A stretch of 64,000 nt of DNA from Porphyromonas gingivalis ATCC 33277 (GCF_000010505.1 NC_010729.1:1557501-1621500); one strand, 5' to 3'; shown: positions 1 to 11,598, numbered from the stretch's first letter. The notes: generated by a model from the letters alone, not told the origin. A program made the numbers and translations.

Positions 1-563
<563 letters not shown>

Positions 564-645
564 TCGCCCGGCAATCAATTGCCGCCGGCGGTATACTTAA
601 GCTTGTTGTGCTCTACTTAAATTCTTTATTTGATTTTCTTCCAAT

Positions 646-659
646 ATGTCAATGATCGC
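646..659 (-). promoter_or_regulatory. rrn spacer copy of a shared leader/spacer element
   Basis: The 14-mer GCGATCATTGACAT on the minus strand, about 85 nt upstream of 23S, also occurs in the 16S leader (3140-3153). The position, once before each large rRNA, suggests a boxA-type antitermination site or part of a processing stem. The function is inferred from position only. Confidence 0.45.
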
Positions 660-672
660 CTGTTTTCTTTCG

Positions 673-746
673 TGGAGAATATCGGATTCGAACCGATGAC
701 CCCCTGCTTGCAAAGCAGGTGCTCTAGCCAGCTGAGCTAATCCCCC
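673..746 (-). tRNA. tRNA-Ala (anticodon TGC)
   Basis: This 74-nt cloverleaf has acceptor GGGGGAT pairing with ATTCTCC (one G-T pair at each of two positions), a D-arm AGCTCAGCTGG-type sequence, anticodon loop TTTGCAA and T-arm GGTTCGAATCC. The 3' CCA is not encoded. It lies 1 nt downstream of tRNA-Ile in the 16S-23S spacer, the common spacer pair in bacteria. Confidence 0.97.
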
Positions 747-747
747 G

Positions 748-821
748 TAGTCCCAGGCAGAGTTGAACTGCCGACCTCTACATTATCAGTGTAGCGCTCT
801 AACCAACTGAGCTATAGGACT
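748..821 (-). tRNA. tRNA-Ile (anticodon GAT)
   Basis: This 74-nt cloverleaf has acceptor AGTCCTA pairing with TGGGACT, anticodon loop CTGATAA (GAT) and T-loop GTTCAAC. CCA is not encoded. It is the first tRNA in the 16S-23S spacer and is cotranscribed with the rRNAs. Confidence 0.97.
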
Positions 822-1325
822 GCTTCTCTCTTATTCGAACTCTTCCGTCTGCCTGTGGCAGCTCCTTGCGCTGCATGACCGTTGCCCCTTATCTCTCTTT
901 ATTTTTTTCTTTTTGCCCTTTTTGCCTCGCTTCAAAAAAAGAAGCAAAGTTCGAAGCAGGGAAAGCTCGAAAGATAAACGAACCAAGGCCTCGGGGGAGG
1001 GAAAGACTCCTTATCTTCCGGTATCTCTCCATCTTCGATCCAAGAGAGAGAACACCCTCCCGGACATCCCGATTGATTGCATCGGAATATCCGCAGGTTA
1101 TATTCGTTTTATTCATACGTCGAACAAATATGGCTTTTCGCCGTGCAGTAAAGTTTTTCGGATAAAAAAAAAGCCGAGAGCCGAAACCGAAGGCGATATA
1201 TGGTCTTTTCTTCTTCCCCCGATCGGATAAATCTCCGACACCGGTTCCGTTGCAAAAAACCCTACCTTCAACCAATTCTCCTTAATTTTTCGGGCAACCG
1301 TTTATGTCAATCGGTCCGAACTCCA
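822..1325 (-). other. 16S-23S internal transcribed spacer, 16S-proximal part
   Basis: About 500 nt lie between the 16S 3' end and tRNA-Ile. I see no conserved gene or strong structure beyond A/G-rich tracts. The 99-128 codon ORFs that cross it overlap on both strands and look non-coding. Confidence 0.7.
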
Positions 1326-2860
<1,535 letters not shown>

Positions 2861-3139
2861 TATTTGTGTGTTTGTTTGCTTCTGTTATTATCGCTCAGAC
2901 GCCGATTATTACCCTTTGGATAATTCGATTTATCAGGTAGTACACCTCGGTTTCTTTTTCTCTCTCGGTCTTTTCGTTTTTCTCTTTGACAGAGTATATG
3001 TCCTCGTCGAGAGACGGTTTCGTCAATAACAGCCGGTAAATCCGCCCTCCTCTCTCTGCGAGGGGGCAGAAATCCTGCAAGAAATGGCGAAGCCCTTCTC
3101 TCTCCTTCTTGTACTACACTTTTGTTCTTCGTATGAACA

Positions 3140-3153
3140 ATGTCAATGATCGC
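3140..3153 (-). promoter_or_regulatory. rrn leader copy of a shared leader/spacer element
   Basis: GCGATCATTGACAT on the minus strand lies between the rrn promoter and 16S, about 280 nt upstream of the 16S 5' end. It matches the spacer copy before 23S. Antitermination or RNase III processing is inferred from this placement. Confidence 0.45.
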
Positions 3154-3218
3154 TGTCTTTTTATCCCCTATCCTCCCACCTCACGGCACAGAGCCGATCA
3201 AGCAGCGGACAGTGGGTG

Positions 3219-3250
3219 CAAAAGTAAAACCTTTTTCCGAATCGGCAAAA
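3219..3250 (-). promoter_or_regulatory. rRNA operon promoter
   Basis: On the minus strand TTTTG (3246-3250) is followed by exactly 19 nt and then TACTTTTG (3219-3226). This matches the Bacteroidota primary sigma consensus TTTG-N19-TAnnTTTG. The predicted transcript start is near 3212, leaving a leader of about 350 nt before 16S. It is the best-matched promoter in the window. Confidence 0.75.
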
Positions 3251-3535
3251 TCAAACGGCGTTTTTTCGCCTGACTTTGAATAAAGGAGGCGTTTTGCCGT
3301 CCTTCCCGGAAAAGAGCACCGACGCGCTTGTCGGAAAATCCCTTTCACCCTTAATCAATCGGGCAGGAATCGCTTTTGCGGTCACAAAAATACGCCTTTT
3401 TTCTTTACAGACAAATCTTTCAAAATCTTTTTTCAACCGGTTCGACAAAAAAAACAGCCCCCGAAGAAAAGGACTCCCTCCCAAGAAAGAAGACAAAAGG
3501 GAGCGTATATATAATTTATAGTTCGCGCGCGTAAG

Positions 3536-3570
3536 GAGGCTGCACCAAAATCGAATTTTGACACAGCCTC
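3536..3570. terminator. Nested hairpin, likely terminator after rocA
   Basis: GAGGCTG (3536-3542) pairs with CAGCCTC (3564-3570), and inside it AAAAT pairs with ATTTT. It lies about 100 nt downstream of the P5C dehydrogenase stop. Similar nested hairpins occur at 21011-21043, 22192-22244 and 41623-41669, all just after genes, so this looks like a house-style terminator of this genome. The U-tract is weak. Confidence 0.55.
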
Positions 3571-3666
3571 TTACTAATCTCAAATACTGCCTCAGACAAC
3601 CTATCTACTCGGATTGAAAGACCTTTTTGTCTCATTACAAAGTTTACCGGACAGCAATAATTTGGA
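3571..3666. other. Gap between rrn promoter region and rocA
   Basis: No gene is visible here or in the 3251-3535 stretch. The 17-mer TTTACCGGACAGCAATA (3643-3659) recurs exactly at 32234-32250, beside the IS195-like element. Its meaning is unknown. Confidence 0.4.
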
Positions 3667-5298
3667 TCAATCCTTTGCCAAGAACGGATAAGGATAATCC
3701 GTCGGTGGCACGAAGGTTTCTTTCACGGTACGTGGATTACACCAACGCATCAGGTTAAGTGGCCCGCCTGCCTTGTCGTTGGTTCCACTGGCACGTGCAC
3801 CGCCAAAAGGTTGCTGTCCTACAACGGCACCCGTCGGCTTGTCATTGATGTAGAAATTGCCGGCGGAGAAGCGCAGAGCATCCAAAGCCTGTTCGATGGC
3901 ATAGCGATCGCGAGAGAAGATGGAGCCGGTCAGCCCGTAACGGCCAGTACTGTCGCAAAGGCGTAGCGTATCGGCAAAGTCTTTGTCCTCATAGACATAT
4001 ACGGTCAGGACGGGGCCGAAAAGCTCATCCGTCATCGTTGCGTAATGCGGATTTGTCGTTTCAATAACGGTAGGCCGTATAAAGTAACCCACGCTCTTAT
4101 CTCCTTCACCGCCGAATATAATCTTGGCATCTGAATCTCGCTTGGCGGCAGCCAAATAGTTCATGATATTATCGAAAGAGGCTTCGTCGATAACGGCGTT
4201 GACAAAGTTGTCGAATTCCATTACGTCACCCATTTTGATACTGTCGAGCATATCGCCCATCACCTCTTTCACGCTCGGCCACAAAGAACGAGGGATATAT
4301 GCGCGACTTGCAGCCGAACACTTCTGCCCCTGATACTCGAAAGCTCCGCGCACAAGAGCCGTAGCCACTTCGCGTGCTTCAGCCGAGGGATGAACCATCA
4401 CGAAGTTCTTTCCTCCCGTTTCGCCCACTATACGGGGATAGCCACGATAGCGATCTATATTGCCGGCAATGCTCTTCCACAGCGTGTTGAACGTAGCAGT
4501 AGAACCGGTAAAATGGAAACCGGCCAAGTGTTCGTTCGCCGTGGCTACCCGACCGATCAAGCTACCCTGTCCGGGAAGGAAATTGACCACACCATCGGGC
4601 AAACCGGCCTCTTGGAAGATTTTCATAAGGAGGTAGTTGCTATGAAGAGCTGTAGTGGAAGGCTTCCAGATAGTAGTATTCCCCATCATGGCCGGTGCCA
4701 GATTCAGGTTGGAAGCAATACTGGTGAAATTGAAAGGAGTAACGGCCAAAACGAAACCTTCGAGCGAACGGTACTCCACCCGATTGAGAATGCCTTTCTC
4801 ACTGATGGGCTGATCAGCATAGATCTGGCCCGCATAGTAGGCTCCGAAACGCAAGAAATCGATCAACTCGCAGGGAGCATCTATCTCTGCCTGCATCGGA
4901 TTCTTGCTCTGCCCGAGCATTACAGAAGCTGCCAGCTGATAGCGATATTTGGTAGAGATCAACTCTCCGATGCGCAACATTACGGAAGCACGCTCAGTCC
5001 ATGGCAGACGGCTCCAATCCTGACGAGCCTTTTCGGCAGCTTCGATAGCTTGCAGCACTTCTTTCTCCCCTACCCGATGATAGGTGGCCAGTCGAACAGC
5101 ATGGTTATGGGGCATCACCACAGTGCCGGTATCGCCCGTTCGGATTTCTTTGCCTCCTATGATAATAGGAATCTCTATAGGCGTAGACAATTGTCGTTGA
5201 AACTCCTCTTTCAGTTTTTTTCTTTCCGGCGAACCCGGGGCATAGCCATAAACCGGCTCATTGACCGGCTTGGCAAAAGCAAAATGCGAATTATTCAT
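3667..5298 (-). CDS. rocA: 1-pyrroline-5-carboxylate dehydrogenase
   Basis: This 543-residue aldehyde dehydrogenase superfamily protein oxidises glutamate-gamma-semialdehyde/P5C to glutamate with NAD+. Family marks are visible: FHFTGS in the nucleotide-binding region, VGETGGKN with the general-base Glu, and GQKCSAASR with the catalytic Cys. The length fits stand-alone P5C dehydrogenases rather than the PutA fusion. It is the last gene of a three-gene minus-strand cluster after the citrulline hydrolase (76-nt gap) and ornithine aminotransferase. Together they turn citrulline into glutamate. The 357-codon ORF on the opposite strand is a shadow. Confidence 0.95.
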   Translation of the reverse strand: MNNSHFAFAKPVNEPVYGYAPGSPERKKLKEEFQRQLSTPIEIPIIIGGKEIRTGDTGTVVMPHNHAVRLATYHRVGEKEVLQAIEAAEKARQDWSRLPWTERASVMLRIGELISTKYRYQLAASVMLGQSKNPMQAEIDAPCELIDFLRFGAYYAGQIYADQPISEKGILNRVEYRSLEGFVLAVTPFNFTSIASNLNLAPAMMGNTTIWKPSTTALHSNYLLMKIFQEAGLPDGVVNFLPGQGSLIGRVATANEHLAGFHFTGSTATFNTLWKSIAGNIDRYRGYPRIVGETGGKNFVMVHPSAEAREVATALVRGAFEYQGQKCSAASRAYIPRSLWPSVKEVMGDMLDSIKMGDVMEFDNFVNAVIDEASFDNIMNYLAAAKRDSDAKIIFGGEGDKSVGYFIRPTVIETTNPHYATMTDELFGPVLTVYVYEDKDFADTLRLCDSTGRYGLTGSIFSRDRYAIEQALDALRFSAGNFYINDKPTGAVVGQQPFGGARASGTNDKAGGPLNLMRWCNPRTVKETFVPPTDYPYPFLAKD

Positions 5299-5374
5299 TG
5301 TTTTTATTTCTTTTTATATATGATTCTGATGAATGGCGGGATGAAGCTATCGAAGCACATTCGCTCGTCCTTCA

Positions 5375-6304
5375 CTATCCCTGAGGCAGGAATATCTCTG
5401 CCAGCATACAGCGAGCCGAGCCACCGCCATTCTTTTCTATCGTGGTCAGTTCCGGAGCTATGATCGTACTGAACCCTTCTATTTCGGCTACCTGCTCTTT
5501 CGTCAAGGAACGGCGAGCCTCGGCACTCATCACCAACAAGGATTGGCCTGTCTCACTCTCCACTTCGAGCATATTGCCCGCGAAGTGCTCCACCTGCTCC
5601 GTACTAATGGCTATGATGCGGTGTCCGTTAGCGGTCAGGCTATTCACCACCATACTGCGCTCGGCTTCGTCCCTGATGCACTCCAAACAAACGATCGCAT
5701 AGCGCGAAGCCACACACATCATCACATTGGTATGATAGATGGGAGCACCATTCGCATCTATGGCGGTAAAAATCAATCCTTTGTAGTCCAATTCCCGACA
5801 AAATTCCTCTAATACCTTCGGATTGGTACGTTCGGAAGAGCAGCAGTAAGCTATACGATTGACCCTGTCCAATACCATACTGCCCGTGCCTTCGAGAAAA
5901 CAATTGTCCCGTTCGTAGCCGGAGAGATTGATGATACGATCCACCCCTTCCATTTCACCAACAGTAGCCAGTACGGGCAATTTCCGCTCTTGCTGCCTGT
6001 TAGGTGCATACATGGGATAAAGCACCAATTCGCCTGTGACATGCGTGCTGAACCAATTGTTCGGGAATATCGAATCCGGTGTATGAGGTGTCTTCGAATC
6101 CTGAATGACCCATACATCTACCCCGTATTCGCGCAATAGATTGACGTAGTTGTCAAACTCTTTTTTCGCTTCCCTTGCTACTGCTTCGGGTACTCCCGTT
6201 TCTTTCTGGAAGCTGTTGTTTCTGGCCGTTTCGGCATTAAATCCAAAAAGAGCCGGGCGCACCATCAGCACCCGGTTCGTGGCCTGCTTGCGAATAAGAG
6301 CCAT
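5375..6304 (-). CDS. ctlX: Citrulline utilization hydrolase CtlX (amidinotransferase fold)
   Basis: This 309-residue protein is of the arginine deiminase/amidinotransferase superfamily, CtlX type. CtlX hydrolyses citrulline to ornithine, CO2 and ammonia. Visible marks are SIFPNNW near residue 80, EGTGSMV, IYHTNVMM with the catalytic His, and a C-terminal GGGSARCM with the nucleophilic Cys. The gene starts 6 nt after the stop of the ornithine aminotransferase gene, so they are surely cotranscribed, and the next two steps to glutamate are the flanking genes. An arginine- or dimethylarginine-acting enzyme is a less likely alternative; the operon argues for citrulline. Confidence 0.88.
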   Translation of the reverse strand: MALIRKQATNRVLMVRPALFGFNAETARNNSFQKETGVPEAVAREAKKEFDNYVNLLREYGVDVWVIQDSKTPHTPDSIFPNNWFSTHVTGELVLYPMYAPNRQQERKLPVLATVGEMEGVDRIINLSGYERDNCFLEGTGSMVLDRVNRIAYCCSSERTNPKVLEEFCRELDYKGLIFTAIDANGAPIYHTNVMMCVASRYAIVCLECIRDEAERSMVVNSLTANGHRIIAISTEQVEHFAGNMLEVESETGQSLLVMSAEARRSLTKEQVAEIEGFSTIIAPELTTIEKNGGGSARCMLAEIFLPQG

Positions 6305-6310
6305 GAATGG

Positions 6311-7540
6311 TTACTCTAAAACCTTGATGGATTCCTTGATAATCTCCACGGCTTGCGCCAGCTCTTCACGTGTGATACAAAGTGGCGGAGCCAAGCGAAT
6401 GATATGGCGATGCGTCGGTTTGGCCAGAAGGCCGCGTTCGGCCATTGCCTCGCACACGTCCCATGCCTCGTGTCCATTGTGCGGTTCGATGACAATAGCA
6501 TTGAGCATACCTCGTCCGCGGACCAGCTTCAGTAGAGGGCTCTTGATTTTGAGCAACTCTCCTCTGAAATACTGCCCCAGCTCCTCGGCTCTCTCCGGCA
6601 AGCGTTCTTCTTTTACCACCGTAAGGGCAGCCATCGCCACTTTGCAGGCAAGGGGGAATCCCCCGAAAGTGGAACCATGCTCGCCCGGCTTGATCGTAAG
6701 CATAACCTCATCGTCTGCCAATACGCAACTTACCGGCAATACCCCGCCGGAAATAGCTTTACCGAGCACAACAATATCGGGACGAACGTCATCATGATCG
6801 CAGCAGAGCATCCGTCCCGTTCGTGCGATACCGGTCTGGACTTCATCAGCCACAAAGAGGGCATGGTACTTCCGGCAAAGCTCTGCAGCACGACGGATAT
6901 AACCATCATCGGGAACAAAGACACCGGCTTCACCCTGTATCGGCTCCACGACAAAAGCAGCTACATGGTCTTTGTGTTCCTCCAATGCATTCTCCAAAGC
7001 TTCTATATTATTATAAGGTATATTGACGAAGCCCGGCGTATAAGGGCCATAATCGGTATAGCTGTCGGGATCGGAACTCATGGAAACGATACTGATGGTG
7101 CGGCCATGGAAGTTGCCGTCGCATACGATGATGACAGCCTTCTCTTCGGGTATTCCTTTCACACGATAACCCCAACGACGAGAGAGTTTCAAAGCTGTCT
7201 CCACAGCCTCCGCACCCGAATTCATCGGCAACATCTTATCGTAGCCGAAATAATGGTGCATAAACTCTTCGTATTCACCCAAACAATCGTTGTAGAAAGC
7301 CCGTGAAGTCAGACAGATTTTTTCTGCCTGTTCCTTCAGTGCTGCTATGATTTTCGGATGGCAATGCCCCTGATTGACGGCACTATAAGCAGAAAGGAAG
7401 TCGAAATAACGCTTCCCATCCACATCCCACACATAAGCTCCCTGACCACGAGAGAGTACCACCTCGAGCGGATGATAGTTGTGAGCACCGTAGCGATGCT
7501 CAAGATCAACGTAATACTTTGCTTTTTCTGACAAAACCAT
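6311..7540 (-). CDS. rocD: Ornithine aminotransferase
   Basis: This class-III PLP aminotransferase of about 409 residues transfers the delta-amino group of ornithine to 2-oxoglutarate, giving glutamate-semialdehyde/P5C. Visible marks are GAHNYHPL and the [10 protein letters not shown] substrate region near the N-terminus, [36 protein letters not shown] and [13 protein letters not shown] with the PLP lysine. The open frame extends 15 codons upstream, but [10 protein letters not shown] at 7540 is the natural start. A -7 box (TATATTTG, 7632-7639) lies about 90 nt upstream. It heads the citrulline-to-glutamate operon. Confidence 0.95.
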   Translation of the reverse strand: MVLSEKAKYYVDLEHRYGAHNYHPLEVVLSRGQGAYVWDVDGKRYFDFLSAYSAVNQGHCHPKIIAALKEQAEKICLTSRAFYNDCLGEYEEFMHHYFGYDKMLPMNSGAEAVETALKLSRRWGYRVKGIPEEKAVIIVCDGNFHGRTISIVSMSSDPDSYTDYGPYTPGFVNIPYNNIEALENALEEHKDHVAAFVVEPIQGEAGVFVPDDGYIRRAAELCRKYHALFVADEVQTGIARTGRMLCCDHDDVRPDIVVLGKAISGGVLPVSCVLADDEVMLTIKPGEHGSTFGGFPLACKVAMAALTVVKEERLPERAEELGQYFRGELLKIKSPLLKLVRGRGMLNAIVIEPHNGHEAWDVCEAMAERGLLAKPTHRHIIRLAPPLCITREELAQAVEIIKESIKVLE

Positions 7541-7631
7541 AATTGATTCGGTAGTAGAATTAGGACGGTATATCAGGCACATCAAACCAACATGCCCTAC
7601 ACCTTGGTATTTAAGCCAATATCGGCGACTC

Positions 7632-7639
7632 CAAATATA
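7632..7639 (-). promoter_or_regulatory. Candidate -7 box of the rocD-ctlX-rocA operon
   Basis: TATATTTG on the minus strand matches TAnnTTTG. I see no good -33 element at 19-21 nt. The implied 5' UTR is about 85 nt. The 450-nt gap 7541-7989 between rocD and efp holds this, the efp promoter candidate and nothing else I can name. Confidence 0.45.
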
Positions 7640-7879
7640 GAAAACAAATCTTTTGAAGTTGTCATTATGTCAATATTTTTAAGACTATGCAAACAAAATC
7701 ACACCATACTGCAAAGCAGGCAGGACAAATTGCCCGACCAAACACACTTCCGACATAAGATAGGAAAGGAACCCGACATCAAATGAGCAGGATGCCTTCT
7801 CTTATCATGCCTTTCTTGATACCGGGATGTACACTCCATTTGAAAATAATCGGCCCTCTTCCTCGCGAACAATTTTTCT

Positions 7880-7887
7880 TATTTTTG
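7880..7887 (+). promoter_or_regulatory. Candidate -7 box for efp
   Basis: TATTTTTG matches TAnnTTTG and lies 102 nt upstream of the efp ATG. The -33 region is poor, so this is tentative. Confidence 0.4.
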
Positions 7888-7989
7888 CCTCCGCAACAGG
7901 AGGCTTTGCCTATATCCCGAAGGATCGGCAGCATTTCGAGAACCGCCCCCTACCCCTTTCGTCATCATTAAAAAAACGATTATACCCAA

Positions 7990-8556
7990 ATGGCTACAAC
8001 GGCAGACTTTCGCAACGGCATGTGTCTCGAAATTGAGGGACAGTACTACTTCATCGTCGAATTCCTTCACGTCAAGCCCGGCAAAGGCCCGGCTTTCGTC
8101 CGCACCAAACTCAAGAACGTGGCTACAGGACGTATCCTCGATAAGACCTGGAACAGCGGCGTCAAGGTCGAAGAGGTCAGAATAGAACGACGTCCCTATC
8201 AGTACCTCTATCAGGACGAGATGGGATACAACTTCATGCACCCCGAAACGTTCGAGCAGATCACCATACCGGGTGCAAGCATCGACGGCGTCCAGTTCCT
8301 CAAAGACGGCGATATGGTAGAAGCCATGGTACATGCCACCAGCGAAACGGTGCTCACCTGCGAATTGCCTCCGCACGTTAAGCTGCGTGTGACCTACACC
8401 GAGCCGGGACTCAAGGGCGACACCGCCACCAACACCTTGAAGCCGGCGACTGTGGAGACGGGAGCTGAAGTACGCGTACCACTCTTCATTCAGGAGGGAG
8501 AACTCATCGAAGTGGATACTCGAGACGGTTCCTACATCGGTAGAGTAAAGGAATAA
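7990..8556 (+). CDS. efp: Elongation factor P
   Basis: This 188-residue protein has the full EF-P length. EF-P binds between the P and E sites and relieves ribosome stalling at polyproline stretches. The N-terminal KOW-like domain carries [12 protein letters not shown], with the tip lysine at residue 32 that is modified in many bacteria. The C-terminal part ends [16 protein letters not shown], typical of domain III. The ATG is preceded by an A-rich stretch with no Shine-Dalgarno sequence. It is monocistronic, with a strong terminator after it. Confidence 0.97.
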   Translation: MATTADFRNGMCLEIEGQYYFIVEFLHVKPGKGPAFVRTKLKNVATGRILDKTWNSGVKVEEVRIERRPYQYLYQDEMGYNFMHPETFEQITIPGASIDGVQFLKDGDMVEAMVHATSETVLTCELPPHVKLRVTYTEPGLKGDTATNTLKPATVETGAEVRVPLFIQEGELIEVDTRDGSYIGRVKE

Positions 8557-8590
8557 ACAAGAAAAGGGACTCTATCCCTCACGACAAAAA

Positions 8591-8645
8591 GCAAGGCACC
8601 CGCCGAAGTTCCTGTCGAACTCCGAGCGGGTGCCTTGCTTTTTTA
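8591..8645 (+). terminator. Rho-independent terminator of efp
   Basis: AAGCAAGGCACCCGC pairs with GCGGGTGCCTTGCTT around a 20-nt loop and is followed by a T-run ending at 8645. A-residues before the stem could let it work on both strands. Confidence 0.85.
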
Positions 8646-8699
8646 TGCTTTCAAGAAAAGTTTCTTCGGCGTCTTTTCCCCATCGAACGGCTGACGATC

Positions 8700-8803
8700 T
8701 ATATATAAAACGTTTTCGATTTATATACAAAATGAAAACGATTAATATATAAATAAAAATCGATTTATATATTAATCGAAAATACTTTATATATAAATCA
8801 TTC
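8700..8803. repeat. AT-rich tract of TATATA-containing near-repeats
   Basis: Several overlapping copies of CGATTTATATA, its complement-like form TATATTAATCG, and TTTATATATAAA occur within about 100 nt, with another TTTTATATATAAAG at 8890-8903. Several are self-complementary. It lies between the efp terminator and the HU-like gene promoter. It could be a protein-binding or bent-DNA region. No gene is seen in 8646-8940. Confidence 0.5.
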
Positions 8804-8947
8804 GGACAACTCCGAATAACCGGATTTCAGCTCCCCTTACGAAAGCCGGAAGAGTGCTTCGAAGCCTTTTTCTAAGAAATACGGAAGCCGTTTTATATAT
8901 AAAGAGCAAAGCACCCTTCGTTGTTGAAAACTTTTTTCTGCAAAACA

Positions 8948-8980
8948 TTTGGACGATCGGATTCTTTACCCTTATCTTTG
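8948..8980 (+). promoter_or_regulatory. Candidate promoter of the first HU-like gene
   Basis: TTTG (8948-8951), 21 nt, then TATCTTTG (8973-8980) resembles the Bacteroidota consensus with spacing 2 nt too long. The transcript would have about 105 nt of 5' UTR. Confidence 0.5.
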
Positions 8981-9091
8981 CAGTGCAAACAGAGAGAAGA
9001 GGATGGCGCCGAATCGATCTCTCGATTGCTATTATTAAATTAATGGACAGGAAAAGTCCGCATTATTAAATCATTAATTCTTTCAATTATT

Positions 9092-9598
9092 ATGTTATTC
9101 TTCAAAAGAAGACAATCCTGTATTGCCCACAAGGCAACAGGCAAGAAGCTGTGGTATCCGCAGACAGTCATCAACGGCAGCACTGCCTCCACCCTGCACA
9201 TCGCAGAACAAATCTCAGAACTTTCGGGAGCCAGCCCGGGCGATGTATTCGGTATCCTGCGCGATTTGGGCATCGTCATGCGCAGGGAATTGGCTTCGGG
9301 CAAGAAGATCAAGCTCGACGGCATCGGTTGTTTCCGTCTCATTGCACAGGCCAAAGGATCGGGAGTGGAGAAGAAAGAGGATGTGAAAGCCTCCCAGTTC
9401 AACTCCGTTCGGGTCAATTTCAGGGCAGAGTGTCGTTACAATACGGTCACTCGCGAACGGGATTGTACGCTGATCGCTCCGGATCTCAAGTTCGCCGAGT
9501 ACGGCAAGCCGCTTCCGGCAGGTGCTTCATCCAATGCAGGCGATAGCAATTCTCAAACCGGTGGTGGCAATCAGGGATCAGGAGGAGGAGGGCTCTAA
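9092..9598 (+). CDS. HU-like DNA-binding protein (HU-HIG type) with Gly-rich tail
   Basis: This 168-residue protein is of the long HU-like family common in Bacteroidota. The N-terminus has AHKATGKKLWYPQTV, followed by an HU-like helical dimerisation region and a beta-arm segment around KLDGIGCFRL. The C-terminal 25 residues are Ser/Gly/Asn-rich and end in GSGGGGL. The same architecture appears in the paralogue at 17105-17623 and, broken, at 29385-29858. It probably binds DNA without strong sequence preference; the role of the tail is unknown. It is monocistronic. Confidence 0.88.
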   Translation: MLFFKRRQSCIAHKATGKKLWYPQTVINGSTASTLHIAEQISELSGASPGDVFGILRDLGIVMRRELASGKKIKLDGIGCFRLIAQAKGSGVEKKEDVKASQFNSVRVNFRAECRYNTVTRERDCTLIAPDLKFAEYGKPLPAGASSNAGDSNSQTGGGNQGSGGGGL

Positions 9599-9739
9599 CC
9601 CGAATACGATCCGGATACCAATAGACTGTCCATAGGACCAAACAACGAAAAGAGTGCGCCGATCACAAAGATCAGGCGCACTCTTTGTATACAGAAAACT
9701 GTATTTTCCAGTTGTAAGTACAACACAAGAAAGGCGAGT

Positions 9740-11416
9740 CTATGCAAAGATGAGGATCATGATTTGTGCGAAGATGATACGGACGAACATCGAAAGCGGA
9801 TACACGGTGGCGTACACCACAGAGGCTCCGTCACCTTTGAGCTGGCTATTCACATAGTCGAGAGCCATCGGATTGGCCGTACTTCCGCATATCATACCGG
9901 CTGTGCCATCGTACCTGTTGCGGAGCAACTTGATAGAAGCCCAACCGACCAATAGCGTAGGAAGCATCGTAATCAAAAAGCCCGTTCCGACCCAAAGCAG
10001 GCCGTCCCCGTGGATAATGGTATCGAAGAAATTGGCTCCGCTGGCCAATCCAAGTCCACCGAGATAGAGGATGATACCGAATTGGCGCAGAAGTAGATTG
10101 GCACTGTTGGTTACATAGGTGGTCAGGTGGAAGCGTGGCCCGAATGCTCCCATCAGAATACCGATGATGATAGGGCCGCCGGCTAATCCCAGCTTGATAG
10201 GCATACTGACACCGGGCAGATAGAAGGGGATCATGCCGAAAACACATCCCAAGACAAGGCCTCCGAACAAAGTGGTCAAATGAGGATTGTCCAACTGTTT
10301 GACCTCATCACCCAAAATCTCGGCCACACGCTCTACGGCCTTGCCTTCGCCAACGACGGTCAGGCGGTCACCCAACTGCAGGCGAAGATCTCTATCCGGC
10401 AGCAATTCTACTCCGGCCCTGTCCACACGACTGATATTGACCCCATACAGGTTGCGGATTTTCAGCATGCCGAGGCGTACGCCGTTGAGCTTAGGGCGAG
10501 TTATTACCAGCCTGCGTGATACGAGCTGTTTGTCCACACTGTTCCAGTCTATATCGGGACAGTTCCAATCCTTCATTTCCCTCTTGCCGAAGAGTATTTC
10601 GAGTTGTGAGGTATCCTCTTCACCGGAGACAGCGAGGATGTGATCGCCGAAATAGAGGATCATATCAGAGGTAGGGATCTCGACTTTACCGTTGTGCCAG
10701 ACCCGTGTAATAACGAAAGGACGCTTGAGCAGAAGTGCTACTTCGCGAACGCTCTTGCCATCCAAAGCAGGATTGCAGATTTCATATTCGGAGAAGAAGG
10801 CTTTGGGAGCCTCGGAATCGTCTCGTTCCTCGACCTTCGGCATCATAACTTTCAGCATGGCCAAAGCAATAATAACACCCACAACGCCCAAAGGATAAGT
10901 AACGGCACAGGCCAGAGCCATTTCGGCCATTTCGGCCGTGGCATCGGGATTGATCTGATGGAGGGTCGTTTGGGCAGCACCCAAAGCAGGTGTATTGGTA
11001 GTGGCACCGGCCACGATACCCATCAGATTGGGCATGGAAATGCCAAGGATATAATAAAGGAGGATGCACAGGAGAAATGTGAGCAGGACTAATCCCAAAG
11101 AGATAAGATTCTGGGCAATGCCCCCCTTCTTGAGCGAAGGGAAAAAAGACGGGCCTACCTGTAAACCCAGCGCATAGACAAAGATTACAAGGCCGAAGTT
11201 CTGCGCAAAAGTGAGCATCACGGGATCGGTCGTAACCCCGAAATGAGAAGCCAAAATCCCGACAAAAAAGACGAAAGTGATGCCAAGCGAGATAGTGCCG
11301 ATACGAAGCTTGCCCAACTGCAAGCCCAAAGCGCATACGAGACTGAGGATAATGATCGTCTGCGTAACCGACGGCTCGAGGAAAACTTCGCGGAGCCAAA
11401 GAACTATTGCGTCCAT
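9740..11416 (-). CDS. AspT/YidE/YbjL-type membrane transporter with two TrkA-C (RCK_C) domains
   Basis: This 558-residue protein has two hydrophobic blocks (about residues 1-190 and 375-558), each with internally similar membrane segments, separated by a soluble region of about 180 residues with two RCK_C-like domains, for example GKSVREVALL and GVRLGMLKIR. This is the layout of the AspT/YidE family of aspartate:alanine exchanger-like transporters. GATTNTPALGAAQ and GSTANPMALDYV are the paired repeat motifs. The substrate cannot be read from the sequence. It is transcribed alone, towards the HU-like gene. Confidence 0.88.
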   Translation of the reverse strand: MDAIVLWLREVFLEPSVTQTIIILSLVCALGLQLGKLRIGTISLGITFVFFVGILASHFGVTTDPVMLTFAQNFGLVIFVYALGLQVGPSFFPSLKKGGIAQNLISLGLVLLTFLLCILLYYILGISMPNLMGIVAGATTNTPALGAAQTTLHQINPDATAEMAEMALACAVTYPLGVVGVIIALAMLKVMMPKVEERDDSEAPKAFFSEYEICNPALDGKSVREVALLLKRPFVITRVWHNGKVEIPTSDMILYFGDHILAVSGEEDTSQLEILFGKREMKDWNCPDIDWNSVDKQLVSRRLVITRPKLNGVRLGMLKIRNLYGVNISRVDRAGVELLPDRDLRLQLGDRLTVVGEGKAVERVAEILGDEVKQLDNPHLTTLFGGLVLGCVFGMIPFYLPGVSMPIKLGLAGGPIIIGILMGAFGPRFHLTTYVTNSANLLLRQFGIILYLGGLGLASGANFFDTIIHGDGLLWVGTGFLITMLPTLLVGWASIKLLRNRYDGTAGMICGSTANPMALDYVNSQLKGDGASVVYATVYPLSMFVRIIFAQIMILIFA

Positions 11417-11598
11417 AATCTAACGTGAAGAGAGACTTTCTATGCTATGAGTCAGCCGTACACACTACCCTCTTCATAATTAGGAAATGACTACCGATGA
11501 GACAAAATCCTAAAATCTTTGGCCATTAATAATCCCGAATCGGATAGGGTTATAAACCGGCTATTAATTAGTTTGTACAAATGTATATGAAAAGTTCC

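Noticed and set aside
889-1275. 128-codon ORF in the rRNA spacer
   Set aside because: Lies in the transcribed 16S-23S spacer and overlaps other frames equally; not credible as a gene.
3251-3583. 110-codon ORF upstream of the rRNA operon
   Set aside because: Overlaps an equally long opposite ORF and a hairpin; composition not protein-like, no motifs.
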